A stretch of 19,273 nt of DNA from NCBI GenBank assembly GCA_029339195.1, contig JAPTJF010000712.1, forward strand, positions 1 through 19,273, in the 5' to 3' direction. Made by a program: the position numbers and the translations under genes. Shown one piece after another: positions 1-9,113 of this stretch (positions are counted from its first letter, which is position 1; the number at the start of each line of letters is the position of its first letter). A model generated the notes under the pieces. The model saw nothing but the letters and a program-made list of their open reading frames with translations, made no database searches and was not told the origin of the DNA. The stretch comes from Micractinium sp. NFX-FRZ (Eukaryota > Chlorophyta > Trebouxiophyceae > Chlorellales > Chlorellaceae).

Positions 1-340
1 CGCCAAGTTGTGCACGCGCTGGTGGCGCAAATTTGCGCAAGATTTCCAGGTGCGCCATTTTGTGCATGTGGAATTGGTGCCAATTGGCACCACCACTAGG
101 TTTGCGCCAGCTTGCGCCACCCAGGACCTGAGATGCAGTGGCCACGAGGGCACCTAGCTGCGGGAGCAAGCTGGTCGAATGGCATCACGCTCAGCAGACA
201 GGTCTGTGCCTTGCACGTTCACGTCCACACTAGCCACCCACCACGGCCGCACGCACATCCCAGCCGCTGTTGCACTGATGTGTGGCCGAGACAGAGGCCT
301 GGGCAGACAGGGCCAGCAGAAGCAGCAGGGAGACGTGCAT
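1..340 (-). CDS. Possible 5' part of a secreted-protein gene running off the left edge
   Basis: A - strand ATG at 340 opens a reading frame that starts MHVSLLLLLALSAQASVSA, a textbook signal peptide with a short N-region, a Leu core and an Ala-x-Ser-Ala type cleavage site. It is followed by THQCNSGWDVRAAV. A stop comes at 230-232, but a good donor (gtgggt) sits just before it, so the first exon may be 242-340. A possible acceptor (pyrimidine-rich, ending cccgcag) lies near 155. From there a phase-0 frame stays open to the window edge, including SWRKPSGGANWHQFH. I recognise no domain. The second exon is speculative because that stretch is palindrome-rich and less GC-rich than the other exons. 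The gene could equally be chance; only the signal peptide exon argues for it. Confidence 0.3.
25..120. repeat. Cluster of perfect palindromes and TGCGCCA half-sites
   Basis: GCGCAAATTTGCGC at 25-38 and TGGTGCCAATTGGCACCA at 75-92 are perfect palindromes. The hexamer GCGCCA and its complement TGGCGC recur near 21-28, 52-57 and 102-118. The density of related half-sites in about 100 bases is unusual here. It could be part of a dispersed repeat, a hairpin-forming element, or simply coding sequence of the edge gene. Confidence 0.5.
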
Positions 341-1204
341 GGCCTCTGTGTATTGGGCGGCGGTAGCAGCAGGCAATCTGCAACTGAGTGATGGAGTCAG
401 GCTGCAAGGATGGAGGTGCTTAGCCGGGGTTTGCGCTGCGCCTGGCTTCTTGAGAGGGGTGCTGAGCTGGCAGCAAGGACGAACACGTTCCAGCTCGCGA
501 CGATCAAGGAGCCACACGTTTCAGCCACCTGGCCAAGCACTTGCGCATGTGTGATCATTGATGGTGGCATGAGAGGCCGGGCAGAGGGCAGGGCTTCCTG
601 GCCCACTGTGGTCACCCGGCGGTTGCCCGGCAGTTGCGGCATCCAGCTGACAGGCCCTCATCCCACGGCAACGCCCCGCAGTCCTGAACGTAATATGCAT
701 GCAACGTTAGTGCGGATGGATGGCGAAGGGAAAGGTTTTGTGGTTCGAAGCGGGAGGAAGCCCACCAACAGCAGCTGTTGTGCCGGCACGACCGCGGCGC
801 CGGCCGCGCTGCTGTTGCCCCTGGCACGCCCCTCCCTGCAGACTTCCGTCCGTGGGTGCCTTCACGAAAGGGCCATGTATTATGCGGGGACTTATTCGGT
901 CCCTTGTTTTGCTGCCTGGCCTTGACAGAAACATGGTGTTATTGCTCCTACTGGCACAGCTGTGCGTACTGTACATGTCTTTCACCGCCTCCGCTGGAAC
1001 GCTTTATTGGCACTGGGCCATGTCGAGTGCTGCCCTGGTGACCCAGCATGTCAGTTACATAAGTAATCTTTCGGGACGAGCGGGCACAGGAGTCCCATGC
1101 AGCATGCGCCTTCCTTGAGATGGCGGCGGCACCGGCGGCACCTCCGCCTAGCGCAGGCAGCAGGGGCGGGTTGTCCGCCCGTGACCCCATCTCCGAGACT
1201 TTGC
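341..1204. other. Intergenic spacer upstream of the first cystatin-like gene
   Basis: I find no convincing gene in this stretch. Open frames on both strands are short, overlap each other and show no domain or splice support. The segment around 850-1080 is less GC-rich than its surroundings, as expected for non-coding DNA. It separates the possible - strand gene at 340 from the + strand gene at 1361. Confidence 0.5.
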
Positions 1205-1240
1205 CTTCAGGAACACCGGGTCGACTTCAGGAACATATAA
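1205..1240 (+). promoter_or_regulatory. Candidate core promoter with paired direct repeat and TATA-like box
   Basis: The 11-base sequence CTTCAGGAACA occurs at 1205-1215 and again at 1225-1235, exactly 20 bases (about two helical turns) apart. The second copy runs into CATATAA at 1234-1240. The TATA-like box is about 120 bases before the ATG at 1361, a plausible distance for a TATA promoter with a short 5' UTR. The direct repeat may be a factor-binding pair. The second cystatin-like gene lacks this arrangement. Confidence 0.45.
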
Positions 1241-1360
1241 CCGCAGACGTCGTCTGCCGCTTCGTCGTGTGTCCGTCCTCCGGAGCGGCTGGTCGGGACC
1301 GCAGTGGGCAGCGTTCCCACTTTTGCGGCTGAACCGCCACGTGTTGAGAGGATCGCAGGC

Positions 1361-4300
1361 ATGCGGTCGAGACTGTGCACCGCCGCGCTCGCCGCCCTCC
1401 TCCTGGCAGCTACCGCCGCGGCTGCCGCCGTGGCTGCCGTCGCACCGGCGCCGCTGTGCGCCCAGGGAGCAGCTGAGCCTGCTCAGAATGGCTGGGTTCG
1501 TGCCACCTCTGTTCCCAGCCGCGTGCTGGACGCAGCACGGTCAGCGCTGGCCAAGCAAGGTTGGAAGCTGTGTGCCAAGCCTTCCACCAAGCTAGTGGCC
1601 GCCTGCGCCCAGGCAGGTCTCACCGGCACACTGCGACAGCTGGACCGCCTGCCCTCCGCCGACGGCACGCTCCGCCAGGCCTGCCTCCCCTCTGCCTGCT
1701 CGCTGGGATGAGCGTCAGCACTGTTGTAAGCGCCGTCACTCCCGCTCCTTGCCGGGAATAGCTGCGGCGAATCCCCCCTGACTTTACCTTTACTTTTACC
1801 TTGCCACCCCGCCCCCTGCTTGCAGCGCCGCCTGTCTGGCACCACCTACCAAGTGGTGCTGCGCATTAGCTGCCCCTCTTCAGGCCTGTACCTGCAAGCG
1901 CAGGGCAAGGTTCGAGCGCCAAAGACAGGGACGGTCAAGGTGCGGGGGCCCGCTGAGCCTGCTTCCCCCACACACAGGGCTTTTGGGGCACACACCTTGC
2001 CAGGCAGAGGGGCAGGCACTGCGAGGCACACCGGCATTTGCTGCGTTGGTGGGCGACTGTACTGCCATGCACCGCCCCTGCTCCCTTCCAGCCAGCGGAT
2101 GACAGTGCTCTCCTGCTGCTCCCTGGCTGCTCCCTGGCCAAGCAGGTCCTCAGCATGGAAGGCGCGCGCCTGCCCTCCCCGCCGCCCTCCCCTCCTCCCC
2201 GCCGCCCCCCTCCACGGTGAGAACGCAGCGCACGCAATCTGCCCTCCAGCAAACCCTGCCTGCCTCCCATGCTGCAGCTTAGGGGAACGCCACCCCTGCC
2301 AGGCAGCAGGGCTGTGAAACAACAACAACCCTGCCCCGCCTTCCCTGTGGCCCTTGAATGCGCAGGCTGCGCAAACCTCCGCCGCGCACGCCGCCAGCTG
2401 GCTCTCGCCTGCCCACCCCCCCGCCTCCCCCGCCCTGCGCCGTGCCTCCCATGGACATGTGCATGGCCAACGGCACGGATGGGATGGCGGGTGCGGCACG
2501 GCCGCTGTGCACCGCCGCTAACCTGCAATACATGGTGGCTGGGGACACGTACCAGGCGGTAGACGCCGAGCTGCGCAAGCGCGGGTACCTGGCTGGCTGC
2601 ACTGCCGCCTCCTACATACCAAGCATACAGCTGACCGGCGCATGCCAGCAGGCAAGCGAGCTTGGCAGAGGGATGCTTGCTTGCCTGCTTGCCTGCCTGC
2701 TTGATTGCTTGCTTGCTAGCGTGCGTGCCTGCTTGCTTGTTGGACGTGCGCCGGCTAGCAACGCCCAACACACACGCCATACCCTCTTGCCTCCCATGGC
2801 TGCAGGTGGTTGCCGGTGCGCAATATTTCCTGCTCTACCCCATCGTGTGCGGGTCCGTGCGCCTAACAGTGAATGCCACCGTGTGGGAGCGAGCACCCCA
2901 GGCCGGCGTTCGTCAACCCGCCAAGGTGACGCATGCTGGCCGCGTGCGCGCTGCGCCGCTGCACGGGCACGCTGCCCCGCGTGTGCGTGCTGAGCGCCGC
3001 GCTGGCATCGCTTGGCAGACGGGAAATGGGGACGGTGCTGCAGTGGGGATGTGCTGCCTGCCACGTGTCGAGGAGGAACCCAGTGGTGCTGCCCCACATT
3101 TGACCTGCTCTTTCGTTCCGTGCCTCCTCGTCTCCTCCTGGCAGGTTGTGGAGCTGACTGTGACCTCCACGGCAGCTCCAATGCCGCCTCCCCCGCCCAG
3201 CCCCCCGCCGCCCCCACCCTGCGCCGTGCCTCCCATGGGCATGTGCACGAGTTCCGACCCTGGGGATTTGGGCCGCCCCGGTATGGTGGGGGTGGTGCGG
3301 CCGCTGTGCACTGCAGCCAACTTGCAGTATTTGGCGGCAGGCGACACATACCAGGCGGTTGATGCCGAGCTGCGCAAGCGCGGCCACCTGGCTGGCTGCA
3401 CCGCCGCCTCCTACATCCCCGGCATACAGCTGACCGGCGCCTGCCAGCAGGCAAGAAGGGCTGGCTTGCTTGCCACTAATGGTGCGCTGGCAGGGCTGGT
3501 TGGCCCACTCAGCGGGTCGGCTTGCTCTTGGTATGTATGCTTATTAAAGCTCTTTACCTGGGACGCAGGTGGTGTCTGGAGTTGTCTACTACCTGCTCTA
3601 TCCCATCGTGTGTGGCACCGAGCGGCTGGGCGTGAATGCTTCTGTGTGGGAGCGAGCAGCCCAGGCAGGCGTGCGCCAGCCTGCCAAGGTAAATGGCTCC
3701 CGGTCTATGCGCTGCTGTGCTGCCGTGACGGTGGAAGCACTGCTCATGCGTGCACCTGCTGAGCACAGCGCTGGCGTCGCTTTTCAGAGGGGGAGTGAGG
3801 CTGCCGTGAGGTTGCTGTGAGGTTGCTGTGAAGGGTGCGGCAGTGAGGGTGTGCTGCCTGCCATGTGGGAAATTCTAACTGCTGCCCACACAAGCATTAC
3901 CATTTCCCCCCTCCTTCTTGCCTCCTCCCGGCAGGTTGTGTATCTGACTGTGACCTCCACGGCGGCTCCCGTGCTGCCTCCCCCGCCCAGCCCCCCGCCT
4001 CCCCCGCCCTGTGCCGTGCCTCCCATGGACATGTGCATCAATCATGGCACGGGGGGTCGCCCGGGAATGGTGGGGTTGGTGCAGCCGCTGTGCACCGCCG
4101 CTAACCTGCAATACATGGCAGCGGGCGGCACGTACCAGGCGGTTGACGCGGAGCTGCGCAGGCGCGGGTACTTGGCTGGCTGCACCGCCGCCTCCTACAT
4201 CCCCGGCATACAGCTGACCGGCGCGTGCCAGCAGGCGAGACGAAGTGGCTTGCGTGCATGGTGTGGAGGCTTGCTTTGCCAAGCTGGCTCTGCCCTAGGG

Positions 4301-4923
4301 CCTGCCAGCGCACCGCCAGCTGCATGCCCGCCAGCCCACGCAGCAGGTCGGCTTGCCCACAACATGAATGCTTCCTGTGAGTGCTCTTCTCCTGGCATGC
4401 AGGTGGTGTCTGGAGTTGTCTACTACCTGTTCTATCCCATCGTGTGCGGCACCGAGCGGCTGGGCGTGAATGCTACAGTGCGGGAGCCCACGGCTGTGGC
4501 TGGCGTCCGCCAACCCGCCCAGGTAACAAATGCTCGCTGTGACGCCTTTGCAGCGCGCCGATTAGCTGCGGGTGCCAGGTGGGATGGCCCCCGAACCTGC
4601 CACGTTGCGCACCGCTGCAAGCCTGCCTGTTGCGTGCGGCGCAAGCCTGCGCCGTTGGCAGCTGCTGGTTGTGGGTACAAAGTGCTTGCACGTTGATTCG
4701 GCAGCCCTGCCGCGGCCTGTGTGCACGTTTTCAAGCTCCTTAGAGCCACCCCGGGTGCACGCAAGGGGCCCACAAGTGCACCCCGCCCTGCCACGCACTG
4801 CCAGCCCACCGAGTGCCGCCGAGCAGAGCATGTGTGCCTGTGCGCCCCCCCGCCCCCCCTCTCACAAACTCCCTTGCACCGCCCACTCCGCAGGTACAAG
4901 AGCTAATGGTGGCTGTGACTTGA
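1361..4923 (+). CDS. Secreted four-domain cystatin-like protein with proline-rich linkers (572 aa, 10 exons)
   Basis: Exons by phase matching: 1361-1612, 1826-1939, 2146-2216, 2366-2651, 2806-2925, 3145-3450, 3569-3688, 3935-4234, 4403-4522, 4894-4923. The start at 1361 gives an Ala/Leu signal peptide (residues 1 to about 27). Four domains follow (about 33-122, 192-287, 334-429, 474-572), each with four similarly placed cysteines, e.g. C194, C224, C239, C256. Each has a helix like AVDAELRKRG, then QVVAG or QVVSG plus a YYLLYPIVC strand, then VNASVWER, then a final VVxLTV strand. Helix, QxVxG loop, VW hairpin and closing strand follow the order in plant cystatins, which inhibit papain-type cysteine proteases; the extra cysteines suggest disulfides. 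Pro/Ser linkers (PPPPPSPPPPPP) separate the domains, as in hydroxyproline-rich wall proteins. Domain 1 is divergent (QRRLSG) and domain 4 has VREP in place of VWER. An extracellular protease-inhibitor role is inferred; another cystatin-fold function is possible. Confidence 0.72.
2669..2745. repeat. Tetranucleotide microsatellite (GCTT/GCCT) inside an intron
   Basis: A run of imperfect GCTT and GCCT units, with occasional GATT and GCGT, fills the middle of intron 4 (2652-2805) of the first cystatin-like gene. On the sense strand it gives a pyrimidine-rich alternating tract. Its length probably varies between strains. Confidence 0.7.
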
Positions 4924-5738
4924 GGGGCCGGCCCGTGTAGCAGCATGTGTGCAGGGAATGCCACAGCGCTAGCGGGACGGCGCTGCCAGCCCGACTTGGG
5001 CCGCCAGCTGCTGCCTGCCAGCGTGGCCCTGTGCGTTACCTCTCAACCCTCCAGTTTTGATTTACTTATTCAGTCATCCTGCTTAGTTCCCTGTGCGGGT
5101 GCCAAGCCGTCTGCACTGCGGCATATCGTCCAAGGTTGACATACCTGTGTCCCTGCGCCCTGTCATGTTTTCTATCCCACGTTTAAAACAAATTGTGATG
5201 TGTACCGCCCCGCTGTGCCGTTGCCAGCAGCTGCAAACGACGAGCTTCTTTATGTAACAAACATGCAATGGATGATCCTGCCCAGCGTGGCGTCGCGGAG
5301 GACCTTCTACATGCTCAGCGGTAGTCACCCGAGCAGCTGGCAGCCCATGATTGCACCACTGCTGGCATGAGGGGCGCCGTCGTGTCTGGCCGCCAGAGTC
5401 CTTGCCGCCCTGCGCTCAGGACCCCCTGGCACACGTACAAAGCTCGTTTTTGCAGCAGGGTTATCCGTTGCAGCGGCCTCGAGTGCCCCCACATCTTTGT
5501 GCCCATTGGTGCCTGATGGCGCCTCAAGCCTGCCTCACGCCGCAGGCGCAGCGCGGGCGGCAGGGTGTGTCAAGGGGTGCTGCCTTCCACAGCGGTCCGA
5601 GAACCGTTCCCTTGACTCGCGATACTGAAGGATCGAAGAGCTGGAACAAGCGCCGTTTCCCACCGCTTTGCCTTGCCCTCCGGAGGAAGCTCGGTGGCCG
5701 AACCGGACGGTGAAGTGGCCCTGCTTCAGGCAGGAGTC
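4924..5738. other. Spacer between the two cystatin-like genes, including 3' end of the first
   Basis: No gene is evident. Composition falls to ordinary intergenic values, with patches such as GTTTAAAACAAATTG near 5180. The first part is presumably the 3' UTR of the upstream gene, ending after the TGTAA at 5253-5257. The last part (about 5560-5738) must contain the promoter and 5' UTR of the downstream gene. I see no TATA-like box there. Confidence 0.55.
5253..5257 (+). terminator. TGTAA polyadenylation signal
   Basis: TGTAA is the usual polyadenylation signal in chlorophyte nuclear genes. This is the first + strand copy I found after the stop at 4923, giving a 3' UTR of roughly 350 bases, and it sits in AT-richer sequence. 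Confidence 0.5.
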
Positions 5739-7787
5739 ATGCGGTGGAGCCTCCGCAACGCCGCTGCCGTCGCCCTCGCTGTGGCAACCACAGTAGTGGC
5801 CACAACCACAGCTGCCGCCGCGGCTGCCGCCCCGGCTGCCATAGCACCTGCACCGCTCTGCAAGGGGCCGCCCTGGCCGGCAAAGAATGGCTGGGTGCCT
5901 TCCGCCTCTGTCCCCCGAAATGTCATAGTCAAGGTCAAATCAGAGCTGTTGAAGCGCGGCTGGAAGCTGTGTGCCCGGCCTGCCACCCAACCGGTGGCTG
6001 CCTGCTCTCAGGCAAGCCAACTGCCCGTGCAGCGGCCGCTGCTGCTGGCATGTTCCCCGCTTGCCCCAACCGTAGGGTCTGCTAGCACCGCAGGGCCCCT
6101 CCTTCTTAACAAACCGAATCGCAGTGCTGCCCGACCCATCACTTTATGCCTTTGCAGGCCCTGCGAGGCACCACCTACCAACTGGTGCTGCTAGTGAGCT
6201 GCCGCTCTTCAGGCCTGCACCTGCGCGTGCGGGGCAAGCTCTGGGTGCCTGTGAAAGGCAAGACCAAGGTGCGGTGCCCTGTTGTGGCTGCATCTATTGC
6301 ACCATGCACCCTACCACTTGTAGTGCTGCGCTGGCAGACGGGCAGTCGGGCAGGCAGGCAGCTGCCTGCAGGCGGGGGCAGCAGGCGCATGGAGCTGCCG
6401 GCCCGGCCACCGCTCCTGATCAGACACCTGAACCCTCCACCCCCGCCACTCCCGCCTTTCCGCCCCGCCCCCTGCAGGTGCTCAGCCTCAGTGCCAAACG
6501 CATGCCCGCCCCGCCCCGCCCGCCTCCCCCCCGCCCGCACCCACGTCCTCCCCCTCCTGGCCCGCAACCGCCTCTGCCTCCCTCCCCCCAAGCCAGCCTG
6601 AGGCACCGCCCTCCACCCCGCCCACACGGAATCACTCACCACTTCCCTCCCCCCACCCCGGCCCCTCCCCGGTGCGCTGGCAGGCTGTGCGCGCACTACC
6701 CTGCACCTTGCTCTGAGCCGCTGAAGTGGCGCTGGGCACGTGCTGACACACCAGCAATGCAGGGAGTGTGAGCAAGCGCCAGCACACCTGTGTTTGAGGT
6801 GACCGTGGGCTCCCCTGCCCTGCCACCTGCCGCATGCTGTGCAGGCCGCGCCCCCCTCCGGGTCCGCCCAGAGCTGCCTCCCGCCTCGGCCCGCCCTCCC
6901 ACCCGCCGGGCGCAGCGCTGCCCCCGCCAGCATCAGACCCCCACCCTCCCGCGCCGCCCCCACCCTGCCTCGTGCCTCCTTTGGACGTGTGCTTGGGGAC
7001 GGACGCGACATGGCCGCTGTGCCACCCTGAGAGCCTGCAACGCTTGCAGGACGGTGGGGCGTATGATGCTGTCGACGCGGAGCTGCGCAGGCGCGGGTAC
7101 CTGGCTGGCTGCACCGCCGCCTCCTACATCCCCGGCATACAGCTGACGGGCGCCTGCCAGCAGGCAAGCGAAGGATGGGCGCATGGGCAGCCGTACTGCT
7201 TAGTACTGCCTATGTATGGGTGCATGCAAACAAGCCTGCCCCGGCTGGTCACCACGCACGGGCGCACGGTGCGACCCCACATGCCCCTACATCCCCAGCC
7301 CAACGTAAACACACAGTCCCCAGGCTGCTCTTTCGAACGTACCCTGGCGGCTGCAGGTTGACTTCTTCTTGAAGCAAAGGCGGTTCCACCTGAACTACGA
7401 AATTGAGTGCGGTGCCGAGCGGCTGGCAGTAAAGGCCGCTGTGTGGGAGCCAGTGCCCCTGTCGGGCAGCAACGCCCTCCAGGTCTGCCAGCACTGCCTG
7501 CTGCAGCACTGTTGCGCTTGAGTAGCGCCGCCCGCCCTTGTGCTGCCTGTTGCCTCACTGCCGCATCTTGTCCTCCCTTGTGCCGCCTGCACTGCTATGC
7601 CCCACCACCAGCTCTTGTGCACCGCCTGTGTCTGCTTAGTTTGCTGCCAGCTCTGGCACGCGCCGACAGCTGGCAATTCGTGGAGGTTGTTTGTGCATGT
7701 TTGGATGGGCAGTGCTGGCTCTGAGGCTCCAGGCGCCCCTTGCCCTGCCTCCAGGTGCAAGAGCTGACGGCTGTGGCCCTGCCCTGA
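5739..7787 (+). CDS. Secreted two-domain cystatin-like protein with long proline-rich linker (351 aa, 6 exons)
   Basis: Exons: 5739-6011, 6158-6268, 6478-6671, 6845-7163, 7357-7482, 7755-7787. Exon order and phases match the upstream gene, so this is a tandem paralogue lacking the two middle domains. The ATG at 5739 opens a hydrophobic Ala/Val/Thr-rich signal peptide (to about residue 37). Domain 1 (41-128) has cysteines C41, C78, C89, C106 and the loop QALRG. Residues 129 to about 249 are a Pro-rich linker, longer than in the paralogue. Domain 2 (250-351) repeats PLC...AVDAELRRRGYLAGC...GACQ and ends VQELTAVALP. Its second exon reads QVDFFLKQRR instead of QVVSG, so the canonical QxVxG loop is lost although the downstream VWEP strand remains. 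Protease inhibition by this domain is therefore doubtful. The linker suggests a wall or extracellular matrix location. The final 11-codon exon corresponds to the final exon of the upstream gene. Confidence 0.7.
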
Positions 7788-7974
7788 CCCGTTGGATGGC
7801 CGCCCTGGCTGACCATGAAATGTGGACCAAACAAGCAGGACCCACAAACTTGGCATGGTGAACTTGGCGCTAGCTTCCCGCTGCCCACTCACAAGCAGCA
7901 CTGAGCCTCATCCCCCCTTGAGTTATTTCCTTCGTCTTTTCCATTACTTTGCACTGTGTCCATCAATATACGTC

Positions 7975-8345
7975 CCCTGCACCTCTCCACTGAACAGCAC
8001 TCTCTCTGCACAATGCTGCTTTCCTTCAGGCCGACGCCTGCGCTGGGCGCGCCGCACTGCGCCGTACTCCTTTCTTCCCTGGAATCTTCTGCACCCCCGC
8101 GATGCGTGCACAACACTTTCTTCATCACACTCTGCTTTTGAGCAAACCCCCCTGGCCGACACCTGCACTGGGTGCACGGCACTCCCCGTACTCCCGCTTT
8201 CCCGTGAAATCATCTGCACCCACGACGGGCGCACAACACTTTTTTCATCACACTTTTTTCATCACACTCTACTTTCCAGGTGACTTGCCTGTCGGTGCCT
8301 GCGCCTGCGCTGGGTGTACAGGCACTGCCCAGGGTCCACGCCAGA
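7975..8345. repeat. About three imperfect tandem copies of a ~125-base unit
   Basis: The motif CGACxCCTGCxCTGGG starts near 8032 and 8157 and a related GCCTGCGCTGGGTG occurs at 8303. Each is followed by a C-rich stretch, then CTGCACC, a GCACAACACTTT-like block and TTCATCACACTCT. The second unit is longer because TTTTTTCATCACAC is itself doubled (about 8240-8268). A more degenerate first unit seems to begin near 7975. The array lies wholly in the probable 3' UTR. Confidence 0.65.
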
Positions 8346-8504
8346 TCTCCTACCACACCTGCACGCTTTGAGCAGCCCTCTCCCCTGCAGCACAATCTCA
8401 CAACAACTCTGTGTCCGCCAGCCCCACCATCTCTGCGAAGCAACACCACAACCCGCTTCCTGTGCAAACTGCCTTGCCTTGTCTAGCTGCAGCAATTTTA
8501 CTTT

Positions 8505-8515
8505 TTACATTGTAA
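8505..8515. terminator. Back-to-back TGTAA signals for convergent genes
   Basis: TTACATTGTAA contains TGTAA on the + strand (8511-8515) and on the - strand (8505-8509), separated by one base. The + copy would end the second cystatin-like gene. The - copy would end the coiled-coil gene at 9114-10369. I found no other - strand TGTAA between 8516 and 9113. Confidence 0.5.
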
Positions 8516-8737
8516 ACACAAAAAGGGGGGAAGGCCAAGGGAGGGCGGACAGCAAGCCCAAGGGGAGCATGCCTCAGCTACAGATGGCCCAGCTGCCGCA
8601 GCAATACTGTGAGACTGGACTGCTTGCCTCCATGTTTTAAATAAGAAGTACAGCTGACAAGGCGCCCCCGGGGTGGACGGCAGCTGACTGACGCTGCCAG
8701 CGCAGGGGGTGCCGCCCCGCAGGGTGCCAGCGCAGCG

Positions 8738-8828
8738 GGAGGCCCTCGATGCCACAGAGAGCGCCACGCGCCCGCAAAGAAGGCCGAGCGGAGCAGCCGC
8801 ACCCCAGCTGCATGCGGTGCTGCTCGTG
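8738..8828 (-). repeat. Diverged copy of the last exon of the alpha/beta-hydrolase at 13803
   Basis: On the - strand this segment follows an acceptor-like gtgcag and reads QHR followed by Leu/Gly/Cys-rich codons. It aligns with the terminal exon of the hydrolase at 13803-13883 over about 90 bases. Both share AAGCAGCACCGCA- or GAGCAGCACCGCA-like starts and TGGCGCTC(T/G)CTxTGGCA near the end. Similarity appears to be roughly 70-75% by eye. The frame is not conserved throughout, so it is either a relic or an unmodelled 3' exon of the coiled-coil gene. Confidence 0.45.
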
Positions 8829-8930
8829 CTGCACAGAGGGGAGGGAGGCTCACTGCCATGTTTCGGGGAGCCAACGATGGGGTGCCCACTCATCTCCCTG
8901 CTGAAACCTACTGTAACCTTGAAGGCCACG

Positions 8931-8953
8931 TGCTGTGCTGTGCTGTGCTGTGC
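8931..8953. repeat. (TGCTG)n pentanucleotide repeat
   Basis: Four complete TGCTG units plus a partial unit lie between the two convergent genes. It is a simple-sequence tract with no other assigned role. Confidence 0.8.
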
Positions 8954-9113
8954 GGGTGCCAACACCCATAAATTGATGCACCACTGCTCAGCAGGCATGC
9001 TCCCTCATGCCCACTGCCTGCCTGCCATCCAGCCAGCCACGTAAAACGGCCCCAGCTCACCTCGGCTGTGCTCGGCATTTGGGATGAGGGCGGTGGGTGC
9101 CGCCAGGGCCACT

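Larger units (their letters stand above)
7788..8515 (+). other. Long 3' UTR of the second cystatin-like gene
   Basis: No coding signal is present. The first TGTAA after the stop at 7787 is at 8511-8515, so the 3' UTR would be about 730 bases. It contains the pyrimidine-rich tandem repeat described separately. The alternative is an unrecognised earlier cleavage signal. Confidence 0.5.

Noticed and set aside
933..1118. A 61-codon + strand frame with a hydrophobic start (MVLLLLLAQLCVLYMSF)
   Set aside because: It has no domain, no paralogue and lies in lower-GC spacer; a hydrophobic run of this length is easily found by chance.
6175..7167. A 330-codon - strand open frame opposite the second cystatin-like gene
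   Set aside because: It is the antisense shadow of proline-rich exons (Pro codons read as Gly/Arg on the other strand); no domain is seen.
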